64,000 nucleotides of DNA from positions 434,001 through 498,000 of the forward strand of contig NZ_NPDQ01000002.1 in assembly GCF_002812125.1 (NCBI RefSeq). The letters are read 5' to 3'. The stretch comes from Leptospira brenneri. GTDB lineage: Bacteria > Spirochaetota > Leptospiria > Leptospirales > Leptospiraceae. Position 1 is the stretch's first letter, and every line of letters begins with the position of its first letter. Position numbers and translations under genes: made by a program. The notes under the pieces were generated by a model. That model worked only from the letters and a program-made list of their open reading frames with translations. It searched no databases and had not been told where the DNA came from. This document shows positions 10,134 to 18,117 of this stretch, piece after piece.

Positions 10134-12056
10134 ATGCCAGCATATACCATGCCGGGTTTGATGACCGGTCAAAATACAAACGATATCGTTAAAAAACTGG
10201 TCGAACTGGAACGCCGACCCATCAAACGGTGGGAAACGGAAAATGAATATTCCAAGGCTCAGGTCCAAATTTGGGGTGAGGTCAAAAACTTAACCACAAA
10301 CCTCCAAACGAAAAGCCGTGCCCTTGTTTCCTTTACGGCTCCCTTCGCTACCAAATCGGTCTCTTCTTCGGAAGAAGGGGTAATTACTGGTGAGGCTTCT
10401 CGTGCAGCCAAGTCCGGAAACCGGGCTTTAGAAATTACAGAAATGGCAAGCAAACATCAGTTATCTGGTGTTGCGGTCGATACAGACATTCGGATCCCAG
10501 AAGGTAGTTTTACGATTTATTCTGGAAAGTCCAAAGAAACCGTCACTTTCCCTGGTGGGGGACTTTCTGAACTTACAAACGCTATCAAAAACATGGCTGG
10601 TGGTCTTGCCGAAACTTCTATCATCAAAATTGACAAAGATTCTTCCATCCTTACAGTCACTTCCGTAAAAACAGGAAAGAAAAACGAACTCCAGTTTTCT
10701 GATCCAAATGGGATTTTGAAACTGGCAGGTCTTGTGGGTGAGAATCAAGCTACCTCAGAAGACACAAAACAATTATTATCCCTGGATACTCTCAAATCCA
10801 AAGTCTGGGAACCGACTAAGTTTAAAAAATCGGAGACAGAAACTGAGAAGTTGGTTCAAACAGAAGAAGGAATTTCGATCAAACCAGACACTGCTTTTGC
10901 GGTTCCAATTGCCGTCACAGAAATCAAAGAGAGAGCCTTTGTTGAAGTTGAAATTTTAGGAGAAGCTCCAGCGGTGATGGAGCTTGGAATTGGTTTTGAA
11001 AAGGAAGGCAGTGTGCGAAACAAATTCCTTCCTATTACCAAAACAGAATCCAAATACATTTTCCCTGCCGGAGATTATGCTTCTGATAAAAACCTAACAA
11101 CAATTATCCTGTCAAATGCTGCGACAACTCCTGTTCTTATTAAATCAGTCACTCTTGTGACTCCACCTGCTCCAGGAACTGCAGAACCACTGAAAGTATT
11201 ACAAGAAGGCAAAGATCTCAAAATCAAAATTGACGGTGTGGAAATCACTCGTGAGACAAACGATTCCATTGCCGATGTTTTAGAAGGAATTTCCTTTAAT
11301 GTGCATAAGGTGACTGAAAAACCTGTCACTTTAAAAATCCATGTGGATCATGCCAAAGGATCTCTTCTCATCAAAGAATGGGTGGATGCTTATAATGAAC
11401 TTATGAAGTTTTCGAAGGAAGTTACATCCGTTGAAAAGAACGGAAAAATTTCTGATAAAAAAGAAAGTGATGATTCTAAGTCTGCGGATATCTCACGCGA
11501 TTTCTGGGACAATAAATCTAAATCCGGAATCCTTGCCGGTGAAAACGCAATTTTAAGACTCATTGCCTCTTTGAAAACAACAGCAAACTCGTATTATCCG
11601 GCAACAAAAGAAAACGGATTTAGAGTGCTCACTGATATTGGAATTTCTACCGGTGCTGTGGGCTCCAACTGGGAAAAAATCCAAGATGGTCTTTTGCAAA
11701 TTGACCAGGAGCGACTCATTGCTGTTCTTTCGGAAAATCCAGATGGTGTTCGTGATTTATTTGCTTCTGACCCAAATAACGATGCGAAGATGGAAGAAGG
11801 GGTAGGAATTCGACTACTCGAAATCCTAAAACCATATAACCAATATGCTTCTGGAATTGTCACAAGCAAAGTGAAACTTCTGGAAGAAAGTGTCGCAGGA
11901 AATAATAAAAAAATCAAAGAACATGAGTCTCATCTCATTAGTTTTGAGGCCAAACTGAAACAAAGGTTTCTCTACATGGAACAAGGTGTGGGGAAAAACA
12001 AATCAGTTGGGAACTATTTGCAGAATAATATGTTTAGAGGTAATGGTGGGGAATGA
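10134..12056 (+). CDS. fliD: Flagellar hook-associated protein 2 (filament cap)
   Basis: FliD caps the flagellar filament and helps flagellin polymerise; in spirochaetes the filament is periplasmic. The 640-residue protein starts MPAYTMPGLMTGQNTNDIVKKLVELERRPI, the typical FliD N-terminus, with its coiled-coil region. Near residue 500 comes the C-terminal FliD domain (FRVLTDIGISTGAV, LLQIDQERLIAVLSENPDGVRDLF) and it ends with a helical region. There is no signal peptide, as expected for a type III export substrate. The next gene starts within the stop codon (ATGATGA). The insert between the two FliD domains carries a beta-rich stretch at about residues 250-350. Confidence 0.95.
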   Translation: MPAYTMPGLMTGQNTNDIVKKLVELERRPIKRWETENEYSKAQVQIWGEVKNLTTNLQTKSRALVSFTAPFATKSVSSSEEGVITGEASRAAKSGNRALEITEMASKHQLSGVAVDTDIRIPEGSFTIYSGKSKETVTFPGGGLSELTNAIKNMAGGLAETSIIKIDKDSSILTVTSVKTGKKNELQFSDPNGILKLAGLVGENQATSEDTKQLLSLDTLKSKVWEPTKFKKSETETEKLVQTEEGISIKPDTAFAVPIAVTEIKERAFVEVEILGEAPAVMELGIGFEKEGSVRNKFLPITKTESKYIFPAGDYASDKNLTTIILSNAATTPVLIKSVTLVTPPAPGTAEPLKVLQEGKDLKIKIDGVEITRETNDSIADVLEGISFNVHKVTEKPVTLKIHVDHAKGSLLIKEWVDAYNELMKFSKEVTSVEKNGKISDKKESDDSKSADISRDFWDNKSKSGILAGENAILRLIASLKTTANSYYPATKENGFRVLTDIGISTGAVGSNWEKIQDGLLQIDQERLIAVLSENPDGVRDLFASDPNNDAKMEEGVGIRLLEILKPYNQYASGIVTSKVKLLEESVAGNNKKIKEHESHLISFEAKLKQRFLYMEQGVGKNKSVGNYLQNNMFRGNGGE

Positions 12057-13015
12057 TGAATATTTATATCAACGAACAACAACTAGATACTAAATTAGAT
12101 GGCGAAACTAACCTCGGCCAAGTGCTTGATGAAATTCAAAAATGGATTGAATCCAATGGAAAGTATCTTCGTCATTTCACTGTGAATGGCAAAGAGTTCA
12201 ACCGTTCGGATTTAAATACAGTTGGCGTTGAAGAAACAGAACGTTTGGATCTATTTGTAGGTGAAGAATTGGATGTTGTGGAAGATAGCCTCTGGGAAGT
12301 GGATAATTACGTAGATAAAGTAGGTTCCACACTTGTTGGTCGTGATTCTTTAACGGAAAAAGAAACTGAAGATTTAAAAGAAGGAATCCCATGGATCATT
12401 TCCATGATTCGCACCACCACTAAAATTCTGAATTTAAACCTAAACCTCATCCAACCAATGGGGAAAGGAAAAAACGTAGAAGAGATTTTGGAATCCTTAC
12501 AAAATGGATCCGAAGTTTTGGATTCCACAAAAACCATCGAAACCTTTTTGGAAGACCTTCGTGATGTAAAACTTTTCTTAATGGATCTTAGCACTAGACT
12601 TGCTGTGATGCGTATGGAGGAAAGTGAACTCATTGAAATCATTACGCGTTTTGTGGATGATAAAGCAAAAATCATCAAAGATTTTATGTTGGTAAATGAA
12701 AACTTCCAATCAGGAAAAGATCATTTGGCTTCTGAGATTTTAAATGATGCGGTGGGAAGACTAACAGGCCTTATGTCGGCTCTTGTAGCCGTTCAAACTC
12801 GTCATTCTGAACTTGATTGGCAATCCCTTTCGGTGGAAGAGAAAAAACTCTCCGATGTGATTGGACAACTGAATGAAACCCTCTCTAACATTGCTTCTGC
12901 GATGGAAAAAAATGATATTGTTTATGCGGGCGATATTTTGGAATATGAACTTCCAGAATTACTCGATGCCTTCATTCCTTTTCTCTCTCTTGTTTTAGAA
13001 AGAGTCGCTGTTTAA
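12053..13015 (+). CDS. Unknown protein translationally coupled to fliD
   Basis: This 320-residue soluble protein has no signal peptide or membrane segment. The start overlaps the fliD stop by four bases, so production is probably tied to FliD. The first 90 residues (MMNIYINEQQLDTKLDGETNLGQVLDEIQKWIES, ending LDLFVGEELD) look like a small alpha/beta ubiquitin-like domain. The remaining 220 residues are predicted nearly all helical, rich in Leu, Glu and Ser/Thr, as in chaperone or coiled-coil proteins. I recognise no named family. Given coupling to a filament-cap gene, a FliS/FliT-like chaperone or assembly role is a reasonable but untested guess. Confidence 0.85.
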   Translation: MMNIYINEQQLDTKLDGETNLGQVLDEIQKWIESNGKYLRHFTVNGKEFNRSDLNTVGVEETERLDLFVGEELDVVEDSLWEVDNYVDKVGSTLVGRDSLTEKETEDLKEGIPWIISMIRTTTKILNLNLNLIQPMGKGKNVEEILESLQNGSEVLDSTKTIETFLEDLRDVKLFLMDLSTRLAVMRMEESELIEIITRFVDDKAKIIKDFMLVNENFQSGKDHLASEILNDAVGRLTGLMSALVAVQTRHSELDWQSLSVEEKKLSDVIGQLNETLSNIASAMEKNDIVYAGDILEYELPELLDAFIPFLSLVLERVAV

Positions 13016-13227
13016 AGGTTTGGTTCTTTGGGGAATCGGGCAGAAATCCGGTTCCCAATCCCAAACAAAATCCCCACCAAAAAAACAACTCCTCCCCAAA
13101 TTAGATTTAGATTCCAACCTAGAGATTTTTCATACATAGGATCGGGCCAAGTCCAAACTCCATAAATGGATAAAACTAACCCAAGGATCATAAACAAAAA
13201 TGCCAGAATTGAGGAGAGAGAAATCAT
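13012..13227 (-). CDS. Small two-helix membrane protein, unknown
   Basis: This 71-residue protein has two hydrophobic helices (residues about 5-25 and 42-60) joined by a short loop containing WTWPDPMYEKSLGW, and a basic C-terminus. It converges on the preceding gene, with tails overlapping by four bases at a shared TTTAAA. No family is recognised. Composition and length are typical of a genuine small membrane protein, but coding evidence is limited. Confidence 0.55.
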   Translation of the reverse strand: MISLSSILAFLFMILGLVLSIYGVWTWPDPMYEKSLGWNLNLIWGGVVFLVGILFGIGNRISARFPKEPNL

Positions 13228-13318
13228 GCCGCTATTTTAGTGGAACAAAGATTCGATACAAGTAATTATTCCAACCAAACCGTTGACAGAATGACTTCCC
13301 CCGGTTTTCTTTTCTGAT

Positions 13319-14122
13319 ATGGCTTTGTTTTTGGATTTGGACAATACCCTTTTACCATCGAAACCGGCATATGAATTTGCCATCACAGAATGTGCTAAAG
13401 ATTGGAAGGAGCGAGAGTTAGGTGGAGACTTTTTTCTCTTATACGAATCTGCTAGAAAAAAGGTAAAAAACCAACTCATGGGTCATAGTTCCAATCGGTT
13501 GCGACTCTTGTGTTTTAAATTGATGTTGGATGAAGTGAAAAATAATACCGCCGTAAATAATCATTCTAGTGATACTGACTCAAAATTGACGAACGGATTT
13601 CAAACCAAAGACATTGTTGATTTATTATGGATGGAAGAAAGATACCATTTCCATTTTACCAATTTCCTAAAAAATGAATCTAAAAAAGAATCTTACCAAA
13701 CAAAGTTATTTCCTAAACTTGTAACCTTATCCAATCAGTTTCCAGTTTTTTTAACCACCAATGAAACTTTACGAACGCAATTATTAAAAATATCTGCTTT
13801 TTTACCAGATGACTTCCGTTTTACGCTCATCACATCAGAAGAAGTGGGATTTGAAAAACCTGATACAAAATATTTTTCTTATGTTTTGGAACAGGCAAAG
13901 GAAAATCCAGAGGATTGTATTTTACTTGGGGACAATTGGGATGATGACATTCTCGGTGCCAACCGACATGGAATTGTTAGCATTCACATTCCTGACATGT
14001 GGGCTGATGGTTCCGAGGTGAAGGAATATCCGTTTGAATCCTCAAGCGCGATATGGAAGGCGCCGAGTACGATGACCGCACTTGACTTTGCTGAATTATG
14101 GCTTTCGAAGCGTAAGAAATAA
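13319..14122 (+). CDS. HAD-superfamily hydrolase
   Basis: This is a phosphatase-type enzyme of 267 residues. Motif I is FLDLDNTLLP (nucleophile Asp and acid/base Asp two residues later). Motif II is the Thr in FLTTNE. Motif III Lys lies in GFEKPDTKYF, and motif IV is ILLGDNWDDDILGANRHGI. A helical cap domain sits between motifs I and II (C1 cap), as in YjjG/phosphoglycolate-phosphatase-like members. I see no clear Shine-Dalgarno sequence before the ATG. Its last 27 bases overlap the convergent methyltransferase gene. Substrate unknown. Confidence 0.88.
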   Translation: MALFLDLDNTLLPSKPAYEFAITECAKDWKERELGGDFFLLYESARKKVKNQLMGHSSNRLRLLCFKLMLDEVKNNTAVNNHSSDTDSKLTNGFQTKDIVDLLWMEERYHFHFTNFLKNESKKESYQTKLFPKLVTLSNQFPVFLTTNETLRTQLLKISAFLPDDFRFTLITSEEVGFEKPDTKYFSYVLEQAKENPEDCILLGDNWDDDILGANRHGIVSIHIPDMWADGSEVKEYPFESSSAIWKAPSTMTALDFAELWLSKRKK

Positions 14123-14947
14123 AGTATTATTCCAATTAATGGTTCCAAAACTAATTGCAAAAATGAGTTTTGTTAGATAATAATAACCTAACTTAAAATA
14201 AACGGCGAGTTTACTTTTGCTTCCAGATACAGAAAGAATGGGCATCAGCACTTTGTATTTTGGATCTTTAAATCCACATTGTTTTCCAAGCTCCGCCAGA
14301 GTATGCATTTTGTAATTGTTCACATGGTCTTTGACTTCTAAGTAGTGAACTCCTTCCTTCATTCCTTTTAGTTTTACCTTTAGATTGGCTTTGGCTAGTT
14401 GGATCGGGAAGTTAGGAGTTTGTAAAAAAAGAATTCCACCGGGTTTGAGTAGTCCATGTAGATAAGTAAGTAGAGAATGTGGTTTGGGTATGTGTTCGAT
14501 CACATCCCATAAAGTGATGATATCAAAACTTTCTTTGGGTAGTTTGGAATCCTGCACAAGACCGGCATAAACAGTTTTCATTCCATTTTGTTCGTTGGCA
14601 AATTTGACTGCTTGTTTTGAAATCTCATACCCAACCGCAGACCAACCTGGTTTTTTCGTTAGCACCGCTTTCACAAAAAAACCCAGTCCACATCCTACAT
14701 CCAAAAGGTTTCCTTTGTCTGATTTTAAGTAAGTAGAAATAAAATCGGAATACACAGCACGGTGTGCATCATCCCACCATTTTAAATCATAAGTTTGTTC
14801 TGCCCCGTCCCAATAACCTTCGTAATGTTCTTCTTGTTCATAAGAGGAATATACATGTCCACAGTTTTTACATTCTAAAATGGGGGTTCCATTTTCATTG
14901 AATACGGATTTGGACTCGGAAGATTGGCAAAGGATACAAGATTTCAT
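14096..14947 (-). CDS. Class I SAM-dependent methyltransferase with N-terminal zinc ribbon
   Basis: This 283-residue protein begins with a CxxC...CxxC zinc ribbon (SCILCQSSES, LECKNCGHVYS). The methyltransferase fold follows: motif I is LLDVGCGLGFFVKAV, the acidic loop is VGYEIS, and the post-I block is FDIITLWDVIEHIPKP with a PGGILFLQTPN strand. This arrangement matches Methyltransf_23-type proteins often found in lipopolysaccharide or nucleotide-sugar pathways; the substrate cannot be deduced. Its 3' end overlaps the convergent HAD gene by 27 bases. Confidence 0.88.
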   Translation of the reverse strand: MKSCILCQSSESKSVFNENGTPILECKNCGHVYSSYEQEEHYEGYWDGAEQTYDLKWWDDAHRAVYSDFISTYLKSDKGNLLDVGCGLGFFVKAVLTKKPGWSAVGYEISKQAVKFANEQNGMKTVYAGLVQDSKLPKESFDIITLWDVIEHIPKPHSLLTYLHGLLKPGGILFLQTPNFPIQLAKANLKVKLKGMKEGVHYLEVKDHVNNYKMHTLAELGKQCGFKDPKYKVLMPILSVSGSKSKLAVYFKLGYYYLTKLIFAISFGTINWNNTLFLTLRKP

Positions 14948-15057
14948 GGTCTGTGGGTCAGTCTAACCACTGAGGGCAAGGGTCAAACCAAAAACCTTGA
15001 TCTGGCTTGCCAATAGCTATGGCAAAAAAATCATGGGGTGAGACAAGAGAGGAACCA

Positions 15058-15900
15058 ATGAAAATCAACTTCACCAAAATGGAAGGAATTGGAAATGACT
15101 ATGTGTATATCGACGCAACTAAAAACGATATTCGCTTAAGTTCGGAACAAATCCAAAAACTATCCGATCGTAACTTTGGAATCGGCGGTGATGGGGTGAT
15201 TTTTATTCGTAATTCAAAAACAGGCGAATTCCAAATGGATATGTACAATGCCGATGGAAGTTCTTCCGAGATGTGTGGGAATGGAGTTCGTTGTGTTGGA
15301 AAATTTGTTTTTGACCACGGCCTTACTAAAAACCAAAAACCAACAATCGAAACAGGAAAGGGTGTCCTCACTCTCGATTTAAAAACCGGAAACTCTGGCA
15401 AAGTAGAAATGGTTACCGTGGATATGGGTGAACCCATTCTTAAACCAACACTTGTGCCTATCGTTTGGCCGGGAGAGGAACCCGTCATCAACCAAGAGAT
15501 TGAAGTCCAAGGAAAGAAATATCACTTTACGGCCGTTAGTATGGGGAATCCTCATTGTGTGATTTATGTAGATGATGCGGATGCCTTTCCGGTTCGCGAA
15601 ATTGGACCAATCATTGAAAACCATCCCTTATTTCCAAGAAGAGTGAATGTGGAATTTGTCTCTGTCAGAGGAAAAGACCATCTTTACCAAAGAACTTGGG
15701 AGAGAGGAACTGGGGAAACCTTGGCCTGCGGTACAGGAGCTTGTGCTGTGACAGTTGCTTCTATCTTAAATGGAAAAACCGGACGATCGGTAAAGATCGA
15801 TCTACGTGGCGGGACTCTCCATGTGGAATGGAAAGAAAATGGATCTGTGATGATGACTGGACCGGCTAAAGAAGTATTCTCAGGAGAAGTGGAAATTTAA
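15058..15900 (+). CDS. dapF: Diaminopimelate epimerase
   Basis: This enzyme converts LL- to meso-diaminopimelate for lysine and peptidoglycan synthesis. The product has 280 residues. The N-terminal half starts [16 protein letters not shown] and carries the first catalytic cysteine in [15 protein letters not shown]. The second is in [15 protein letters not shown], preceded by the substrate-binding [11 protein letters not shown] segment. The start at 15058 is chosen because GAGG lies just upstream and the sequence then aligns with DapF N-termini; a frame extending to 15007 is not needed. The gene stands alone, between divergent and convergent neighbours. Confidence 0.96.
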   Translation: MKINFTKMEGIGNDYVYIDATKNDIRLSSEQIQKLSDRNFGIGGDGVIFIRNSKTGEFQMDMYNADGSSSEMCGNGVRCVGKFVFDHGLTKNQKPTIETGKGVLTLDLKTGNSGKVEMVTVDMGEPILKPTLVPIVWPGEEPVINQEIEVQGKKYHFTAVSMGNPHCVIYVDDADAFPVREIGPIIENHPLFPRRVNVEFVSVRGKDHLYQRTWERGTGETLACGTGACAVTVASILNGKTGRSVKIDLRGGTLHVEWKENGSVMMTGPAKEVFSGEVEI

Positions 15901-15971
15901 CCTAAGGAAACGGTCAAACAATCGACAGACGAGTTTTTGAGTCGTTTTTCTTGATCACTACCAACGAATGA

Positions 15972-16013
15972 AGGTTTACCGATTTCTTCCAAGACTTGAA
16001 GTCGGATAAACCT
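15972..16013 (+). terminator. Possible dapF terminator hairpin
   Basis: AGGTTTACCGA (15972-15982) pairs with TCGGATAAACCT (16002-16013) with one bulged base. A T-rich stretch ending in seven T's begins about 12 bases later. The loop is long (19 bases), so this is a moderate candidate. It sits between the convergent dapF and plsC genes. Confidence 0.4.
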
Positions 16014-16024
16014 GATAATTTCGA

Positions 16025-16747
16025 TTATTTTTTTAAATAATCTACTTTTTGTAATTCACCCATTCTGCGTTTGGTTTCGTTAGAAACTTCCACCATACCC
16101 TTGTCAAGCGGTAGGTGGGCGTAGTTTTCATACTTAATCACTTCCCCAAATACCACATTGATTTTTTTGTAAACCACTCTGCGTTTGATATCACAAACCT
16201 CTTTGGGCATTCCCATAAAGGCGCGCACTAGTGGAGGAATGGGATAGTCGGTGACTGTTTCTTCGTCAGGAATGATGACAGTAGGAAGGATATCCACTTT
16301 GTTCCGAAGGCTAAAGGCGGCAAATCCAGAATGGAAGTTGGCTAGGGGTGCGGAAAAATCGTTTTGCACCATATAGTCATGGCCTTCTGGAAAGATTCCC
16401 AGAACATCCCCATTCTTAAACACTTGTTGTACCTTTTTGATACTGGCCATGGAGATATTGCCATCGATGGCCATAGGAATGGTTCCTGTTTTTTCGACTA
16501 AGTCTTTGAAGAGAGGAATTCTCGTCGTGTACTCTGCAGCAATCCAGGAAATGAACCGGGGAAAAACCGATCCAATGACAAAGGGATCCATATCACTTCT
16601 ATGATTGCAAGTGAGGATGAGTTTGCCATTGGGTACAATGTTATGGTAACCGTAGACAGTTGTGTTGACTGCCAAATTAAAGAACGGAGTGACAAACTTT
16701 TTGATGTTCTCAACATTCTTTTTGATTTGGTCTACGGTGTTTTCCAT
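16025..16747 (-). CDS. plsC: 1-acyl-glycerol-3-phosphate acyltransferase family (PlsC-like)
   Basis: This 240-residue enzyme transfers an acyl chain to lysophosphatidate or a related lipid. The HX4D motif is NHRSDMDPF at about residue 48. The lysophospholipid-binding block is FPEGHDYM (FPEGT variant with His), and the segment around WIAAEYTTRIPLFKDLVEKTGTIPM matches the region before motif III. It has no strong membrane helix, only an amphipathic N-terminus, so it is probably peripheral. A GGAG about eight bases before the ATG overlaps the stop region of the previous gene, so the two are co-translated. Whether the acceptor is LPA or another lipid is not resolved. Confidence 0.88.
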   Translation of the reverse strand: MENTVDQIKKNVENIKKFVTPFFNLAVNTTVYGYHNIVPNGKLILTCNHRSDMDPFVIGSVFPRFISWIAAEYTTRIPLFKDLVEKTGTIPMAIDGNISMASIKKVQQVFKNGDVLGIFPEGHDYMVQNDFSAPLANFHSGFAAFSLRNKVDILPTVIIPDEETVTDYPIPPLVRAFMGMPKEVCDIKRRVVYKKINVVFGEVIKYENYAHLPLDKGMVEVSNETKRRMGELQKVDYLKK

Positions 16748-16748
16748 T

Positions 16749-17042
16749 TCATTCTCCTAAGATTTTTTGCCACCAAGACTTGGTCTCTGGGTCTGCGATT
16801 TGGTTCCGTGGCTCGGGACTCATTCCACCGCCTCCATTGGACTCCCTGGGATCACTTGGATTTATATTTTCTCTACGTTTTTTTCCTACATGAGGGCTGG
16901 GAACGGTTCTTTTAATCTCTTCCAACTCTTTTTGAGCAGATACATTCGTTTTTAAAAATGCACGGATCTCATCCCATTGGGGATCAAAATCATTTCCGTA
17001 CATGGCATAATTCATAAGATCAATACGATCAAAATCGGGCAT
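16749..17042 (-). CDS. Short protein upstream of plsC, anti-sigma-like N-terminus
   Basis: The 97-residue version starts MPDFDRIDLMNYAMYGNDFDP. The first 45 residues (DLMNYAMYGNDFDPQWDEIRAFLKTN...ELEEIKR) resemble the helical anti-sigma-factor fold in spacing, but without the zinc-binding His/Cys residues. The tail is polar with a Gly run and ends WWQKILGE. The frame is open back to a GTG at 17189, which would add a hydrophobic segment, so the start is uncertain. It is one base from the plsC ATG and clearly in the same transcript. Function unknown. Confidence 0.6.
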   Translation of the reverse strand: MPDFDRIDLMNYAMYGNDFDPQWDEIRAFLKTNVSAQKELEEIKRTVPSPHVGKKRRENINPSDPRESNGGGGMSPEPRNQIADPETKSWWQKILGE

Positions 17043-17303
17043 GATCAAGATTGAAAGTGATGCCCCGACAAATTCAATCCAATTTTTATTTGAGCACTCT
17101 AGAATGGGGGAGGGCAGTTCCGAAAATAATAAGGTGAGAGATAGAATCGAGTCCAAGAGACATAAGATCAAAAAAACAAACCAGAACACATCCTTATTGC
17201 CGCCGAATGTAGTGCGCTTCCCCGTACTCCCGAATAAAGAGAAAATTTTCCATCTTTGTGAAGATTTGTTTTGCGAGCCGGGTGACGAGAGGGAAGCATA
17301 GAA

Positions 17304-17789
17304 ATGATGGCAAAACGAATCATCTTATTATCTGCATTTTTCCTTTTATTTCAAAACTCTATGTGTTTGAAACTTTGGATTGTTTCTTCTAAATTCAGAA
17401 CTACGGAAGACGCTCGGGACCATAAAACCTACCAGAAAACTCGAAGTTTTCTAAAGGCAAAACAATGGTTGGAATACAAACTAGATCCAGAACTTTCTAA
17501 AATAGAATTAGAAAACCAAGAAACTGGGGAACTTCGAGGAACTGGGCTCATTAAATGTTACGTTCCCTATGGAATTGGGGAAGTGGATGCCAATGAACAT
17601 GAATTCGAATACATCGTCAAAATTCGAGATGGTCATGCCGAGATGCAAGTGAACAAAATTTTCTCCTTCATTCGTGATCCGAACGACATTGTTTTGAATT
17701 ATGGACCAAAAAATGAGAAGGTAGCAAAAATCACCATCAGGTCTTGTTTTCGACCGATGATGGACGATTTTTTTGAATTTATCAAATAG
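17304..17789 (+). CDS. Exported DUF4468-like protein
   Basis: This 161-residue protein has an N-terminal hydrophobic segment (IILLSAFFLLFQNSMC), so it is exported; a cysteine at the end of that segment could be a non-standard lipobox. The mature part (TRSFLKAKQWLEYKL..., IELENQETGELRGTGLIKCYVP, then a HEFEYIVKIRDGHAEMQV strand pair) matches the layout of DUF4468, a TATA-binding-protein-like fold of unknown function found on exported proteins. GAGGG lies about 12 bases before the double ATG. It is transcribed away from the upstream plsC operon. Confidence 0.75.
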   Translation: MMAKRIILLSAFFLLFQNSMCLKLWIVSSKFRTTEDARDHKTYQKTRSFLKAKQWLEYKLDPELSKIELENQETGELRGTGLIKCYVPYGIGEVDANEHEFEYIVKIRDGHAEMQVNKIFSFIRDPNDIVLNYGPKNEKVAKITIRSCFRPMMDDFFEFIK

Positions 17790-17798
17790 CGGAAAAAA

Positions 17799-18074
17799 TT
17801 AATATCCGAGCGGGTTTCCCACTGTGGTACCCGTGGAACCGTAGGTGTTGGTTCCGGTGGCTCGATCCGTCAGTCCGTAGTGATTTAAATTGTTCGAATT
17901 GCCGGTGTTAGTGGATGATCTAGAAGAAGAGTCAGAAGAATCTGAAGAGGAATATCCCCCTTGTGTCCCATCTCCTTCCAGAAGATCTAAGATGTCCTGA
18001 GTGTTGACTAGTTTGATCTCGTTACAGGAAACAAACAAGAAACTAAAAAATACCAAACCAAACGTTATCTTCAT
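17799..18074 (-). CDS. Short Ser-rich lipoprotein
   Basis: This is a predicted 91-residue lipoprotein. It starts MKITFGLVFFSFLFVSC with a lipobox-like LFVSC. The mature chain begins NEIKLVNTQDILDLLEG and becomes a Ser/Thr/Gly/Asn low-complexity tail. The start at 18074 is chosen because it places the signal peptide correctly; an open frame to 18125 would overlap the cyclase gene upstream. It lies 43 bases after the cyclase gene on the same strand. No function can be assigned. Confidence 0.65.
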   Translation of the reverse strand: MKITFGLVFFSFLFVSCNEIKLVNTQDILDLLEGDGTQGGYSSSDSSDSSSRSSTNTGNSNNLNHYGLTDRATGTNTYGSTGTTVGNPLGY

Positions 18075-18117
18075 TCCAATTCCATTTTGGATTGTTTTTG
18101 AATCCTCTTCAACCATT

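Noticed and set aside
10042..10150. Longer PPK1 start reaching 10150
   Set aside because: It adds residues not seen in the family and overlaps the divergent fliD start; the start at 10042 gives the usual length.
17041..17301. Plus-strand frame before the DUF4468-like gene
   Set aside because: Opposite to the gene preceding plsC; no ribosome-binding site or motif supports it.
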